Source: Jeotgalibacillus proteolyticus
GTDB lineage: Bacteria > Bacillota > Bacilli > Bacillales > Jeotgalibacillaceae
DNA: 64,000 nt
Reading direction: 5' to 3'
Assembly: GCF_002926065.1 (NCBI RefSeq)
Contig: NZ_PREZ01000001.1
Coordinates: 496,001-560,000, forward strand
The translations under genes and the position numbers were made by a program. Positions 8,840 to 17,513 of this stretch are shown piece by piece; within the stretch, counting starts at the first letter, position 1; each line of letters begins with the position of its first letter. Under the pieces are notes generated by a model. The model was not told the origin of the DNA, did no database searches, and was given only the letters and a program-made list of their open reading frames with translations.

Positions 8840-10357
8840 CTATACGCCTAAAGGATTTAGCGGCTTCGGACCATAATAGGATACAATGCTTTTGGTTTCA
8901 CAATATAGATCAAGTGTTTCTACACATAACTCTCTTCCAAACCCCGACTGTTTATAGCCGCCAAAAGGAGTCCCGGGAAAGGCAGAAAACGGGCAATTAA
9001 CCATCACAATGCCTGCCTGGATCTGCTTTGATACCCTGGTAGCCCGGGCGTGATCCTTCGTCCAGACAGCAGACCCAAGACCATAAATACTGTCATTTGC
9101 CAATGCAACTGCTTCTTTTTCATCCTTGAATTTCATTACTACTGCTACAGGACCGAATATTTCTTCCTTAACGGCATCCATGTCATGCGTGACGTTTGAG
9201 ATTACAGTAGGCTCGTACCAATAGCCATTTTCATACCCCTCAACGGATGCCGGAGCTCCTCCCGCTTCAATAACCGCCCCGCTTTGTTTAGCAGATTTAA
9301 CAAAGCCATCGATTACCTCGAGCTGACTTTGATTGATAATTGCACCGACATGCGTCCCTTTACTAAACGGATCTCCGAGAGCAAGTTTTTTCGTTTTTGA
9401 TATAAATTTCTCCATAAACTCATCATAAATGCTCTCCTGGATGTAGATGCGCGACCGAGCTTCACATGACTGCCCTGAATTATAAAAAATTCCAAATAAA
9501 GATCCATCAACAGCTGCATCAATATCGGCGTCTTCAAAAATAAGGCTCGGAGATTTACCGCCAAGCTCAAGTGTAACGCGCTTTAAGGTTGCTGAAGCCC
9601 TTTCCATAATGCTTTTGCCGACAGGAGTGGAGCCTGTAAATGCCACCTTATCCACTTTTTCGTGGTCCACCAGATAATTGCCTACCATAGAACCGGAGCC
9701 CGGTACAATATTGACCACTCCTGCCGGAACGCCGGATTCAATACAAATTTCTCCTAAAACAATAGCGGTTAAAGGTGTTAAAGAAGCAGGTTTTACGACA
9801 ACTGAACAGCCTGTTGCAATCGCTGGCGCCACTTTCCAGGCAGCCATCATTAGCGGGTAGTTCCAGGGAATAATTTGTGCGCAAACACCGACCGGCTCGT
9901 GCTCGGTATGATTTTGAAAAGCACCGGGAAGCGAATTTACACTTCCTCTGTGGCTGACGATGGCACCAGCATAAAACTCGAAATCCTCTATCGCCTGCAT
10001 CACCTGACCCTGTGCTGCAGCAATTGATTTTCCGGTATCGAGGATTTCAAGCTCCACCAGCTCATTAAAACGGGACCGCATAATAGAAGCGATTTTATTT
10101 AACATTCTTGACCGTTTATTCACAGGAAAGTGTCTCCATTTTCCGTGATCAAACGCTTGACGTGCAGCAAGGATTGCCTTCTCAGCATCCTCATTAGTTG
10201 CTTTTGCTACTGTAGCAATCTCTTCTCCTGTAGCCGGGTTCACGACGGTAAAGGTTTCTCCTGAGGTGCTTTCAGTGCGTTCGCCGTTAATAATCATGCT
10301 GTAATGACTGCGCTTCATGTCCATTGGCTCAAATTTCTCCTCTTTAATTGTAGACAT
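8840..10357 (-). CDS. Aldehyde dehydrogenase (probable paa-pathway semialdehyde dehydrogenase)
   Basis: NAD(P)-dependent aldehyde dehydrogenase of 505 residues. The catalytic Glu is in LELGGKSPS (near 268) and the nucleophile Cys in NSGQSCEARSR (near 302). The overall sequence resembles betaine/phenylacetaldehyde dehydrogenases, and there is no fused MaoC hydratase as in PaaZ. Lying between paaG and the hydroxyacyl-CoA dehydrogenase, it probably oxidises 3-oxo-5,6-dehydrosuberyl-CoA semialdehyde, the PaaZ aldehyde step; phenylacetaldehyde is an alternative substrate. The ribosome site AAGGAGA is 9-10 bases before the ATG. Confidence 0.85.
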   Translation of the reverse strand: MSTIKEEKFEPMDMKRSHYSMIINGERTESTSGETFTVVNPATGEEIATVAKATNEDAEKAILAARQAFDHGKWRHFPVNKRSRMLNKIASIMRSRFNELVELEILDTGKSIAAAQGQVMQAIEDFEFYAGAIVSHRGSVNSLPGAFQNHTEHEPVGVCAQIIPWNYPLMMAAWKVAPAIATGCSVVVKPASLTPLTAIVLGEICIESGVPAGVVNIVPGSGSMVGNYLVDHEKVDKVAFTGSTPVGKSIMERASATLKRVTLELGGKSPSLIFEDADIDAAVDGSLFGIFYNSGQSCEARSRIYIQESIYDEFMEKFISKTKKLALGDPFSKGTHVGAIINQSQLEVIDGFVKSAKQSGAVIEAGGAPASVEGYENGYWYEPTVISNVTHDMDAVKEEIFGPVAVVMKFKDEKEAVALANDSIYGLGSAVWTKDHARATRVSKQIQAGIVMVNCPFSAFPGTPFGGYKQSGFGRELCVETLDLYCETKSIVSYYGPKPLNPLGV

Positions 10358-10373
10358 TCTCCCATCTCCTTAT

Positions 10374-11147
10374 CTAGTTCCCTTGAAAATCAGGTTTCCT
10401 TTTTTCTTTAAAGGCTATAACTCCCTCTTTATGATCGTAAGAAAGTCCTGCGATTCGCTGGCTGTAGCTTTCTGCCTCCAAAAATTCATCTAATGGCATT
10501 TCCCAGCTTCTTGACAGCTGCTCCTTAATAAGCCCGAATGCCTTTGTAGGCAGGCAGGCCAGAGTCAGAGCAAAACTTTGAACCTCGTTATCCCAAGCAT
10601 CCTCTGTGATAACCTTTGTCGCAAGGCCAAGCTCCATTGCCTGCTGAGAACTAATTTTCTCACCAAAGACAGCAAGCTCCATCGCTTTTGCATGACCAAT
10701 TAATTTAGGAAGGTAGAATAAGTTGCCTGAATCCGGTATCAATCCTACATGGATAAAAGCCTGAACGAGCTTCGCTTTTTCATGCAGCAAACGAAAATCA
10801 CACGCAAGAGCAAGACTTAATCCTGAGCCTGCCGCCACCCCATTCACTGCAGACACAATTGGCTTTTTACTTCTTGAAATCTGCAGGATGACCGGTGTAT
10901 AGCGGCTTCTGATCACCTCTCCGTGGTCCAGATCATCCGTTACTCCCTCAAGATCCTCGCCTGCAGAGAACGCTCTCCCATTTCCTGTAATCACAATGCA
11001 GCGCACCTCCTGATTGCGCTCTGCATCCTTTAAGGCCAACAGCATTTCTTTGTGCATAATCTCATTAAACGAATTCAATTTATCCGTCCGGTTTAGTCTT
11101 ATCCATGCAATATTGTTACTGCATTCATACTGAATTGCTTCCCCCAT
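10374..11147 (-). CDS. paaG: PaaG-type epoxyphenylacetyl-CoA isomerase
   Basis: Crotonase-fold enzyme of 257 residues that would convert ring-1,2-epoxyphenylacetyl-CoA to oxepin-CoA. It follows E. coli PaaG closely in key places: LNSFNEIMH, SAGEDL, an oxyanion-hole region VNGVAAGSG, and the catalytic Asp in GLIPDSGN. The Glu pair of true hydratases is absent. A longer reading to 11273 exists; the ATG at 11147 was chosen because it has a GAGGGG ribosome site six bases upstream, begins at the conserved domain, and does not overlap the previous gene. Confidence 0.87.
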   Translation of the reverse strand: MGEAIQYECSNNIAWIRLNRTDKLNSFNEIMHKEMLLALKDAERNQEVRCIVITGNGRAFSAGEDLEGVTDDLDHGEVIRSRYTPVILQISRSKKPIVSAVNGVAAGSGLSLALACDFRLLHEKAKLVQAFIHVGLIPDSGNLFYLPKLIGHAKAMELAVFGEKISSQQAMELGLATKVITEDAWDNEVQSFALTLACLPTKAFGLIKEQLSRSWEMPLDEFLEAESYSQRIAGLSYDHKEGVIAFKEKRKPDFQGN

Positions 11148-11157
11148 ACGCTTCCCC

Positions 11158-11937
11158 TCACTTCCCTTTAAAGTCAGGTGCACGTTTTTCCTTGAATGCA
11201 CGCATCCCCTCTTTTTGGTCCTCTGAAGAAAATAAAAGATAAAAATTTTTTCTCTCTGCCTGCATCCCTTCAAACAATGGGAGGTCTACTGCTTTATGTA
11301 CGGATTCTTTAATCATTCGAAGGGATAAAGAAGGTTTTTGAGCAAGCAATCTAGCAAGCTTCATTGCCTCTTCAACTACTATTTCATTAGGAACAGCAGC
11401 ACTGACAATACCAAGTTCTTTTGCTGTTTTTGCTGAAAATCGTTCCCCTGATAAAAGCAGTTTCATCGCATTGGATCTTCCTATAAGCTTTGTCAGCCGC
11501 TGAGTTCCTCCTGCGCCGGGCATAATGCCTAAGCTGACCTCAGGAAACCCAAACTCAGCATCATCAGAGGAGAGCAAAATATCACAGCAAAGTGCAAGCT
11601 CAAAGCCACCCCCAAGGACATAGCCATGAACTGCCCCAATGATCGGCTTTTTTATCCAGGTAATTCTATCCCATACCGTAAATTGATTTAACAGCTCAAG
11701 CTCAATTGAATTTTTATTCATCATTTCATCAATGTCAGCACCGGCAGCGAACGCTCTTCCCTGTCCTTTTAAAACAATTACCTTGATGAAAGGATCCTGA
11801 TCAAACTGCTCTAAAGCCTGGACAATTTCTTCCACCATCCTTATGTTCAGAGTGTTTAATACCTCTGGCCGGTTTAACGAAATCATCCCAATATCCTCAC
11901 TGGTTTCAGTTAAAATAGTGGAAAAGCTGCTACTCAT
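11158..11937 (-). CDS. paaF: PaaF-type enoyl-CoA hydratase
   Basis: Crotonase-family hydratase, 259 residues. Both catalytic glutamates are present, in GGGFELALCCDIL (near 115) and FPEVSLGIMPGAGGTQRL (near 135), so it should hydrate a double bond, most likely 2,3-dehydroadipyl-CoA. Its start overlaps the EthD-family gene by eight bases and paaG follows after ten bases, so it is well inside the operon. A general fatty-acid enoyl-CoA hydratase would look similar; the assignment rests on context. Confidence 0.85.
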   Translation of the reverse strand: MSSSFSTILTETSEDIGMISLNRPEVLNTLNIRMVEEIVQALEQFDQDPFIKVIVLKGQGRAFAAGADIDEMMNKNSIELELLNQFTVWDRITWIKKPIIGAVHGYVLGGGFELALCCDILLSSDDAEFGFPEVSLGIMPGAGGTQRLTKLIGRSNAMKLLLSGERFSAKTAKELGIVSAAVPNEIVVEEAMKLARLLAQKPSLSLRMIKESVHKAVDLPLFEGMQAERKNFYLLFSSEDQKEGMRAFKEKRAPDFKGK

Positions 11938-12241
11938 TTACTTCCTCACCGATCATTAATGTAACTAAGTCTCCTGCAAATGACATTAAATCCTTACCCG
12001 AAGCTTTTGCTTCATCTGTTTTCATTGCTGTTTTTAATGCTTCCTGACTTTCATATTCCATTTCACACATTAAGTAGTACTTTCCTTCTCCTCCCATTGG
12101 GCTTCCAGTCATCTTTGTAACCGTCATTTTTTTAAGCCCTGGTATTTGTGATGTAATGGGGCTGTGCGTTCCAAAATAATGATCATCAAAATCCTTCTTA
12201 TTTTCAGGATGTTTATAAAGCGCAATTAATTTTGTCATCAT
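11930..12241 (-). CDS. EthD-family small protein in the paa operon
   Basis: A 103-residue protein of the EthD/dimeric alpha-beta barrel type: N-terminal MTKLIALYKHPENKKDFDDHY, a conserved HSPITSQIPGLKKM segment and a GKYYLMCEMEYES strand. EthD-like proteins are often encoded with aromatic or ether-degrading oxygenases without a settled function. It lies between paaD and paaF and is translated from an AAGGAGATG site. It may assist a reactive epoxide or oxepin intermediate, but that is inference. Confidence 0.8.
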   Translation of the reverse strand: MMTKLIALYKHPENKKDFDDHYFGTHSPITSQIPGLKKMTVTKMTGSPMGGEGKYYLMCEMEYESQEALKTAMKTDEAKASGKDLMSFAGDLVTLMIGEEVNE

Positions 12242-12261
12242 TTTTCATCTCCTTAAGTGTT

Positions 12262-12771
12262 TTACATTAATGTGGATAAAGGCTTCATCGCTTCAAATGG
12301 GTTTTTACAGCTTTTACAATACAAAATACTTCTGCAGGCAGTGGGTCCGAAAAGATTTTCCATCGTCGTATAAAGAGAATCACAGTAAGGACAAGATACC
12401 TCCCACCCCCCTTTCATTACGTCTATTTTAGGCGGGGGTGCAATACCAAATTCCTTTAGTCGTTCTCTTCCTTCAGGAGTTACCCTGTCTGAGGTCCACG
12501 GAGGATCATTCAAATAATAAACATTAGCATGCTGAATCCACTCAATACTTGCAAGCGCTTTCAAAACTGTTGATTTGATAATATCCAGAGCCGGACATCC
12601 CATAAAGGTCGGCAATAGATAAATATGAATGACTTGCTTATCGCCATCAATTTTTTCTACCATTCCAAGCTCAATAATGCTGACTGAATCAATTTCGGGA
12701 TCCTTAACCTTGTGCAAAACGTCCAGCAGCTGATTTTGCTCACCCTTTGTGAAACCATTCCCCCAATTCAT
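12262..12771 (-). CDS. paaD: PaaD, phenylacetyl-CoA epoxidase assembly factor
   Basis: 169-residue PaaD. A MIP18/DUF59 domain occupies about residues 10-95 (KVKDPEIDSVSIIELGMV, LLPTFMGCPALD), and the C-terminus has a zinc-ribbon-like set of cysteines (CPYC near 129, then CRSILYCKSC near 146). PaaD is thought to mature the metal centre of the PaaABC epoxidase. It follows paaC by twelve bases. Confidence 0.93.
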   Translation of the reverse strand: MNWGNGFTKGEQNQLLDVLHKVKDPEIDSVSIIELGMVEKIDGDKQVIHIYLLPTFMGCPALDIIKSTVLKALASIEWIQHANVYYLNDPPWTSDRVTPEGRERLKEFGIAPPPKIDVMKGGWEVSCPYCDSLYTTMENLFGPTACRSILYCKSCKNPFEAMKPLSTLM

Positions 12772-12783
12772 CTCATTCCTCCT

Positions 12784-13587
12784 TTACCACACAGCACCAG
12801 GGTCTGAATGGTACACTTCTCCGAGTGTGTTCAGTGCTTCCGATAAGTCTTCTGTGTGCTCCCCGAAGCGTCCTCTTCCTGATAAAGAAGTAAACTCCCC
12901 TTTATAAGGGATTGATAAATCGTTGAAAACAGCGTTAATATTAGCATGGAAACTCAAAAGAAGTCTGCTTTCCTCTTCAATTAACTGTGCTTTAACAATT
13001 TCTTTACTCAAAGGACCAAGTGACAGAACATCCTCAAACTCTGCTTCCACCTTCGCTATCGCTTTAAGCATCCGTTTTTTTGCTTCTCCCCCTGCATTAA
13101 GTAATTGAGTAAACCATACCGTCCAGTGCATTAAGTGATAATGAAGCTCCATGCTGATTTTTACAGCTGCTGCTGCAAGAGGAGGATAGGAGGATTGCTT
13201 TAGGGACTCAATTTTCACTTTTTTTGCCTGCGAATAGTAATAGTGGCGGACAACGGTAAAAGCCCAATCATAGCGCGGCTCATGGAGGTAATGTCCTTCT
13301 CCGTTCACAAGCTCAAGCAAAACAGCATTTTTGCGTTCATTCGATTTTCTCGCATGAGATAAATAGTCCCGGTCTTTTTCTCCAAGCTCTTCAAGCAGCT
13401 GATAATACATCGCCGCATGCCCCATTGTATCCTGGCTGATGGATGAGAAAGCAACATCCTCTTCAATATGAGGTGCCAGCCCAAGCCATTCTGATCCTCT
13501 GTAGGAAATAATAAAATCGTCATCAGCCAGCTGATAAAGCAGTTCAATTACTGCTCTTTTTTCTTCTGTGGAAAGGAGTTCGTTCAT
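12784..13587 (-). CDS. paaC: PaaC, phenylacetyl-CoA epoxidase structural subunit
   Basis: 267-residue ferritin-like subunit of the multicomponent phenylacetyl-CoA 1,2-epoxidase. Typical features are LADDDFIISYRGSEWLGLAPHIEEDVAF near residues 20-47, the QDTMGHA helix, and a long helical C-terminus. PaaC lacks a full di-iron centre and scaffolds PaaA. The start overlaps paaB by four bases. Confidence 0.93.
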   Translation of the reverse strand: MNELLSTEEKRAVIELLYQLADDDFIISYRGSEWLGLAPHIEEDVAFSSISQDTMGHAAMYYQLLEELGEKDRDYLSHARKSNERKNAVLLELVNGEGHYLHEPRYDWAFTVVRHYYYSQAKKVKIESLKQSSYPPLAAAAVKISMELHYHLMHWTVWFTQLLNAGGEAKKRMLKAIAKVEAEFEDVLSLGPLSKEIVKAQLIEEESRLLLSFHANINAVFNDLSIPYKGEFTSLSGRGRFGEHTEDLSEALNTLGEVYHSDPGAVW

Positions 13588-13937
13588 TTTTTCATCTTGC
13601 CTCCCCAGGAGAGAATTTCCTTCTCATCGAGCATCTCCTGCTCATATTGGCGCCATTTCTTTTTAAGATAGCCATAGCCTTTTGTATTCCTGTATTCCTT
13701 ATTATCAATTCTCGGCAAGGATTGCTTTTCAGCGTAATTCATCTTCCTCACAGCCGACCGTCTGACGACCCAAATATCAGCAACAGGCTCTCTTCTCATA
13801 AAATTTTCCTGTGCAAGCACGAGAGCGAGCTCTTCATTTGGAGCCAGCAGGCTGAACTGATGCTGCATAGCGGCAGTGTCTGACCTTTTGCTAAATACCT
13901 CATACTCTTGATAGAAATCATTTTTGTTTGAACTCAT
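13584..13937 (-). CDS. paaB: PaaB, phenylacetyl-CoA epoxidase small subunit
   Basis: Small subunit of the phenylacetyl-CoA epoxidase, 117 residues. The signature YQEYEVFSKR, LALVLAQENFMRREP and IWVVRR segments match PaaB. The reading can be extended to 14003, but the ATG at 13937 has a GGGAGAGG ribosome site at good spacing and gives the usual PaaB N-terminus. It lies between paaA and paaC with tight spacing. Confidence 0.92.
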   Translation of the reverse strand: MSSNKNDFYQEYEVFSKRSDTAAMQHQFSLLAPNEELALVLAQENFMRREPVADIWVVRRSAVRKMNYAEKQSLPRIDNKEYRNTKGYGYLKKKWRQYEQEMLDEKEILSWGGKMKK

Positions 13938-13954
13938 CCAAATCATCCTCTCCC

Positions 13955-14932
13955 TTAACCGGCTTCGTTTTCGGATCCGGATGATAACGCACTTCTGACC
14001 CATTCATTATTTTCATAGGAAAGCTTTCTTAAGCGAAGTCGTTCCTGTGACTTAGGCCCTTTATTCCGGACAATTTCTTTGAATCGATTCCAGTCCGGCT
14101 GCCTGTAAATCCACTCTTTCTTTTGATCATCAAAATGCATGGTGAGATCGGGGATTGTTAAACCGAGTGAAAGGATCCTTGGTACATATTTTGTGAAAAA
14201 GTCCTGCCTTAGCTCTTCATTGGATTTTGACCGGATTTTGTATTTGGCCGTTATATCCTGCTTTGAAGTGCCTACAGCCTTTGCATCTCCAGGTCCAAAA
14301 AACATTAAAAGCGACTCCCACCATCTATTAATTGAATCCTGAATCATCGCTTTTTGAGCCTCTGTTCCTTCAGCAAGTGCTAAAATGATGGCTTCCCCGT
14401 GCTGGGCATGGAAAACCTCTTCTGCACATATTCGCTTTAGCGCTCTGGCATACGGTCCATAAGAGGCACTTAGCATATTGGTTTGCGTAATAATTGCAGC
14501 ACCATCCACCAGCCAGCCAATTAGACCGGCATCTCCCCAGGTCGGCGCTTCCATATGAAAGACATTATGAAACTTTAAATCTCCTGAAAAAAGATCCTCC
14601 ATAATGTCCTCGCGTGTTTTGCCAAGCGGTTTAATTAAATCCTCCGTAACCCGAAGAAGAAGCTGGCCATGACCCATTTCATCCTGCACCTTTGCCATAA
14701 TCCCAAGTTTACGCTTTAACGAAGGAGCCTTTGGAACCCATTCCTTCTCTGGAAGCGCTCCCATAATTTCGCTGATTCCATGCATAGAAATCAGCTTAAT
14801 TAGTACATTTCTATACTCATCCGGCATCCAGTCATCTGCTTCAATTTTTTCCCCTGCTTCAATTCGTGCCATAAAAGAAAGGATTTTTTCTTCATCCTTG
14901 TTTATTGAATGATTAATGATTTTACTCACCAC
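13955..14932 (-). CDS. paaA: PaaA, catalytic di-iron subunit of phenylacetyl-CoA epoxidase
   Basis: Catalytic subunit, about 325 residues, first gene of the operon. Di-iron ligands are visible in AKVQDEMGHGQ (near 82-92) and CAEEVFHAQHGE (near 172-183); DDWMPDEYR and HGISEIMGALPE are typical PaaA motifs. The enzyme adds one oxygen atom across carbons 1 and 2 of the ring of phenylacetyl-CoA. The start is uncertain: two adjacent GTG codons (14932, 14929) sit next to GGTGG with no well-spaced ribosome site. An internal ATG would give a protein closer to the E. coli length. Confidence 0.93.
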   Translation of the reverse strand: MVSKIINHSINKDEEKILSFMARIEAGEKIEADDWMPDEYRNVLIKLISMHGISEIMGALPEKEWVPKAPSLKRKLGIMAKVQDEMGHGQLLLRVTEDLIKPLGKTREDIMEDLFSGDLKFHNVFHMEAPTWGDAGLIGWLVDGAAIITQTNMLSASYGPYARALKRICAEEVFHAQHGEAIILALAEGTEAQKAMIQDSINRWWESLLMFFGPGDAKAVGTSKQDITAKYKIRSKSNEELRQDFFTKYVPRILSLGLTIPDLTMHFDDQKKEWIYRQPDWNRFKEIVRNKGPKSQERLRLRKLSYENNEWVRSALSSGSENEAG

Positions 14933-14933
14933 C

Positions 14934-14983
14934 TATATAACGTTATTTTAACGTAATTATATAATATCGTAATACTTTGTCAA
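14934..14983 (-). promoter_or_regulatory. paaA operon promoter with operator motif
   Basis: Minus-strand -35 TTGACA (14978-14983), a 16-base spacer and -10 TATAAT (14956-14961): a consensus sigma-A promoter. Immediately downstream (14934-14953) is CGTTAAAATAACGTTATATA, which contains the inverted repeat ACGTTA-AAA-TAACGT, matches the thioesterase promoter motif at 16 of 19 bases and resembles the paaK site. A repressor bound there would cover the transcription start. Confidence 0.7.
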
Positions 14984-15001
14984 TAAAATAGTCAGAATTT
15001 T

Positions 15002-16327
15002 TTATGTATAACTATTTAATTTTCTCCGGTCAATGACCCGTACAGCTTTTCCTTCTGAACGGGGTAATGTACTCGGCGCACATACTGCTACTTGAATATT
15101 CAGCATTAGAGAGGCTTTCAGCTGCTGCTCGATTCTTTTAGCCAGCTTCTGAGAATGATCACTGTTAACAGAAAAACTTGCTTCCTTATAAAAAATTTCC
15201 GTTACCTCCACATTCAAGGTCACAGTATCCATTGAACCTGTAGTATTTACATAGAGCTGGTAGTGAGGCACAACCTCTGCAGAAGTGAGCAGCTGATGTT
15301 CAATCTCCGAGGGATACACATTTACTCCTCTCACGATCAGCATGTCATCAATTCTTCCTTTTATTCTAGACATTCTTGCTGTTGTTCTGCCGCAGATACA
15401 AGGCTCTTTCGTAATAGAAGCAATGTCTCCTGTGCGGTACCGAATAAGAGGCAATGCTTCTTTCGTCAGACTTGTAAAGACCAGCTCACCGTCTTCTCCA
15501 TCTCCGACATTTTCAAGTGTAACCGGATCGATCACCTCGGCTAAAAAATGGTCTTCAGCTATATGCAGACCGTTTTTCCCGTCACTGCATTCCATTGCTA
15601 CACCTGGACCCATGACTTCACTTAATCCATAAATATCACAGGCCTGGATTCCCATCTTCTTTTCCAAGACGCTCCTCATTTTCTCAGACCATGGTTCAGC
15701 ACCAAGAATCCCGAAACGTAACGAGTTTTCCCCGGGAGAAATCCCTGCCTGTTCCATTTTTTCAGCAATATTCAGTGTATACGAGGGGGTTCCGCAAATA
15801 ATGGAGGGTTTAAAATCCTGAATGAGCCGAATTTGCCGCTCAGTATTACCACCTGAAACCGGAACTGTTACCATTCCAAGCTTTTCACTGCCGTAATGCA
15901 GCCCTAATCCGCCTGTAAATAGCCCATAGCCATACGCATTATGTAAAATTTCCCCCTCTTTTCCCCCTGCCATGGAGATAGCCCTTGCCACTACGCTGCT
16001 CCAAACCTCTATATCTTTTCTGGTGTACCCTACTACAGTCGGCTTTCCACTTGTTCCAGAGGATGCATGCAGCCTGACAATTCTTGATTTGTCAGCTGCA
16101 AAAAATCCAAATGGGTAATGGGTTCGCAGATCTTCCTTCGTCGTAAAGGGATAATTCTTTATTTCGTTAACATGCTGAATGGATAAATTACAGCCGGAGG
16201 TTTCCGCGAATACTTTTCTATAAAAAGGAACATTATTATAGACCGTGGCCAATGTATTTCGAAGTCTTTCAAGCTGAAGCTTCTCCAATTTCTGCCTGGT
16301 TAATTTTTCTTCTTCATGTAAAATCAT
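15002..16327 (-). CDS. paaK: Phenylacetate-CoA ligase
   Basis: AMP-forming ligase that activates phenylacetate to phenylacetyl-CoA, 441 residues. The P-loop-like LHASSGTSGKPTVVGYT (about 86-102), IYGLSEVMGPGVAMEC, the hinge RYRTGD and the C-terminal KGRIDDMLIVRGVNVYPSEIE are all in place. It forms its own unit directly upstream of paaA, with a TAAGGAGGGG ribosome site and a promoter carrying the shared operator motif. No terminator is evident before the paaA promoter. Confidence 0.95.
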   Translation of the reverse strand: MILHEEEKLTRQKLEKLQLERLRNTLATVYNNVPFYRKVFAETSGCNLSIQHVNEIKNYPFTTKEDLRTHYPFGFFAADKSRIVRLHASSGTSGKPTVVGYTRKDIEVWSSVVARAISMAGGKEGEILHNAYGYGLFTGGLGLHYGSEKLGMVTVPVSGGNTERQIRLIQDFKPSIICGTPSYTLNIAEKMEQAGISPGENSLRFGILGAEPWSEKMRSVLEKKMGIQACDIYGLSEVMGPGVAMECSDGKNGLHIAEDHFLAEVIDPVTLENVGDGEDGELVFTSLTKEALPLIRYRTGDIASITKEPCICGRTTARMSRIKGRIDDMLIVRGVNVYPSEIEHQLLTSAEVVPHYQLYVNTTGSMDTVTLNVEVTEIFYKEASFSVNSDHSQKLAKRIEQQLKASLMLNIQVAVCAPSTLPRSEGKAVRVIDRRKLNSYT

Positions 16328-16344
16328 TTTTACCCCTCCTTATT

Positions 16345-16390
16345 GTATGACGAAATATTATCGTTTATATTATTAGTGTTATACTGTAAA
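16345..16390 (-). promoter_or_regulatory. paaK promoter and operator motif
   Basis: Minus-strand -35 TTTACA (16385-16390), 15-base spacer and -10 TATAAA (16364-16369), followed directly by CGATAATATTTCGTCATAC (16345-16363). That 19-mer matches 13 of 19 positions of the paaA motif and sits in the same place relative to the -10. The short spacer makes the promoter assignment weaker than at paaA. Confidence 0.5.
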
Positions 16391-16487
16391 CAGAACGTAC
16401 CTTTAATTGTCAGAAAAGTCAATCATTATTTAGTTTCATAAATAGACAATCGCAAGAACACCAGCGGTTGAACATTATTTAAACAGA

Positions 16488-16520
16488 AAAAAACTGAAGC
16501 TTCATGAAGAAGCTCCAGTT
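16488..16520 (-). terminator. uvsE terminator
   Basis: A 12-base inverted repeat (16492-16503 with 16509-16520, one mismatch) whose minus-strand copy runs into a T tract, placed just past the uvsE stop. Confidence 0.8.
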
Positions 16521-16530
16521 CCGTATCCTA

Positions 16531-17403
16531 TTATGCGTTTTGAAGATGGAGATGCGGCAGCACTGATTGCTCTTTTAGTTTAGCTTCAAACATTATATCT
16601 GCGTCCTGATCACCAATTATGCTTAACAGTGCTTTTAAATCATCTTCCAGTATTAAATTGTGGTGGCTTCGGTCAGTGGAGTGGCTTTTTCCGCTGCTGA
16701 TATGGCACTTAGGCTTTTTATCGCCCCAGCTCTTCCAAACAGCAGGAAGTAAGGACAAAAGCTCCTCATCCCCCATATTGCAGTTATGGTGATGGATGTC
16801 AAAGCAAACAGGAGCTCCGGTGAGTGAATTTACCTTTACCACATCCTCAAGGGTAAAAGACTTATCATCATTTTCAATGCGCAGCAATGATTTAATGCCA
16901 TCTGAAAGTCCATTGTAATTCTCAGCAAAGCGCTCAATCGCTGACTCTTTATCACCATAGACCCCTCCAACATGGAGAATCATATCGCTGCCTCCAACCA
17001 GGTTCATGATTCGTTCATGATAGCGCAGATCTTTTTTTGTGTTTTCAACCACAGAAGGGTTTGGGGAGTTTAACACATTGTATTGACCAGGATGACAGCT
17101 CAAGCGCAGATCATAACGCTTTTGCAGCTCATATATGTGTTCAGTAATGCTCAAAACCTCGTCATCCTCCCACCATTCCCATGTATTAATAGGATGCGTG
17201 GCAAAAGGCACAATATCACTGCTTAACCGGTAAAAGTAAATGTTATGTTGAATATTCCACTTAACAGCGTCCAGAGTTTGATGGAAATTGCTAAGCGTTA
17301 GTTCCTTAAGGTATTCAATCCCTTTTTCCTCCACTGTTTTTAAGCGGCAGGTTCTGAACTTAGTCGGAATGGATAAATTGATGCAGGCATAGCCGAATTT
17401 CAT
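16531..17403 (-). CDS. uvsE: UV DNA damage endonuclease
   Basis: UVDE-type endonuclease of 290 residues that nicks DNA 5' to UV photoproducts and starts alternative excision repair. The TIM-barrel metal-binding motifs are visible: [15 protein letters not shown] near residue 100, [12 protein letters not shown] near 140, LRIENDD near 172, and [10 protein letters not shown] near 197. The ATG at 17403 has a GAGGTG ribosome site and gives the canonical [11 protein letters not shown] start. It diverges from kynA across 110 bases. Confidence 0.93.
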   Translation of the reverse strand: MKFGYACINLSIPTKFRTCRLKTVEEKGIEYLKELTLSNFHQTLDAVKWNIQHNIYFYRLSSDIVPFATHPINTWEWWEDDEVLSITEHIYELQKRYDLRLSCHPGQYNVLNSPNPSVVENTKKDLRYHERIMNLVGGSDMILHVGGVYGDKESAIERFAENYNGLSDGIKSLLRIENDDKSFTLEDVVKVNSLTGAPVCFDIHHHNCNMGDEELLSLLPAVWKSWGDKKPKCHISSGKSHSTDRSHHNLILEDDLKALLSIIGDQDADIMFEAKLKEQSVLPHLHLQNA

Positions 17404-17513
17404 TGATAACACCTCAGTCAGTAATTTCACTTTATTTAGGTTCGTCTCACGCAAGAGTAATAAATAAAATGCACTTCTTCAATTTTAGATGTGTTGAAAG
17501 GGAGAGTTGTTTA

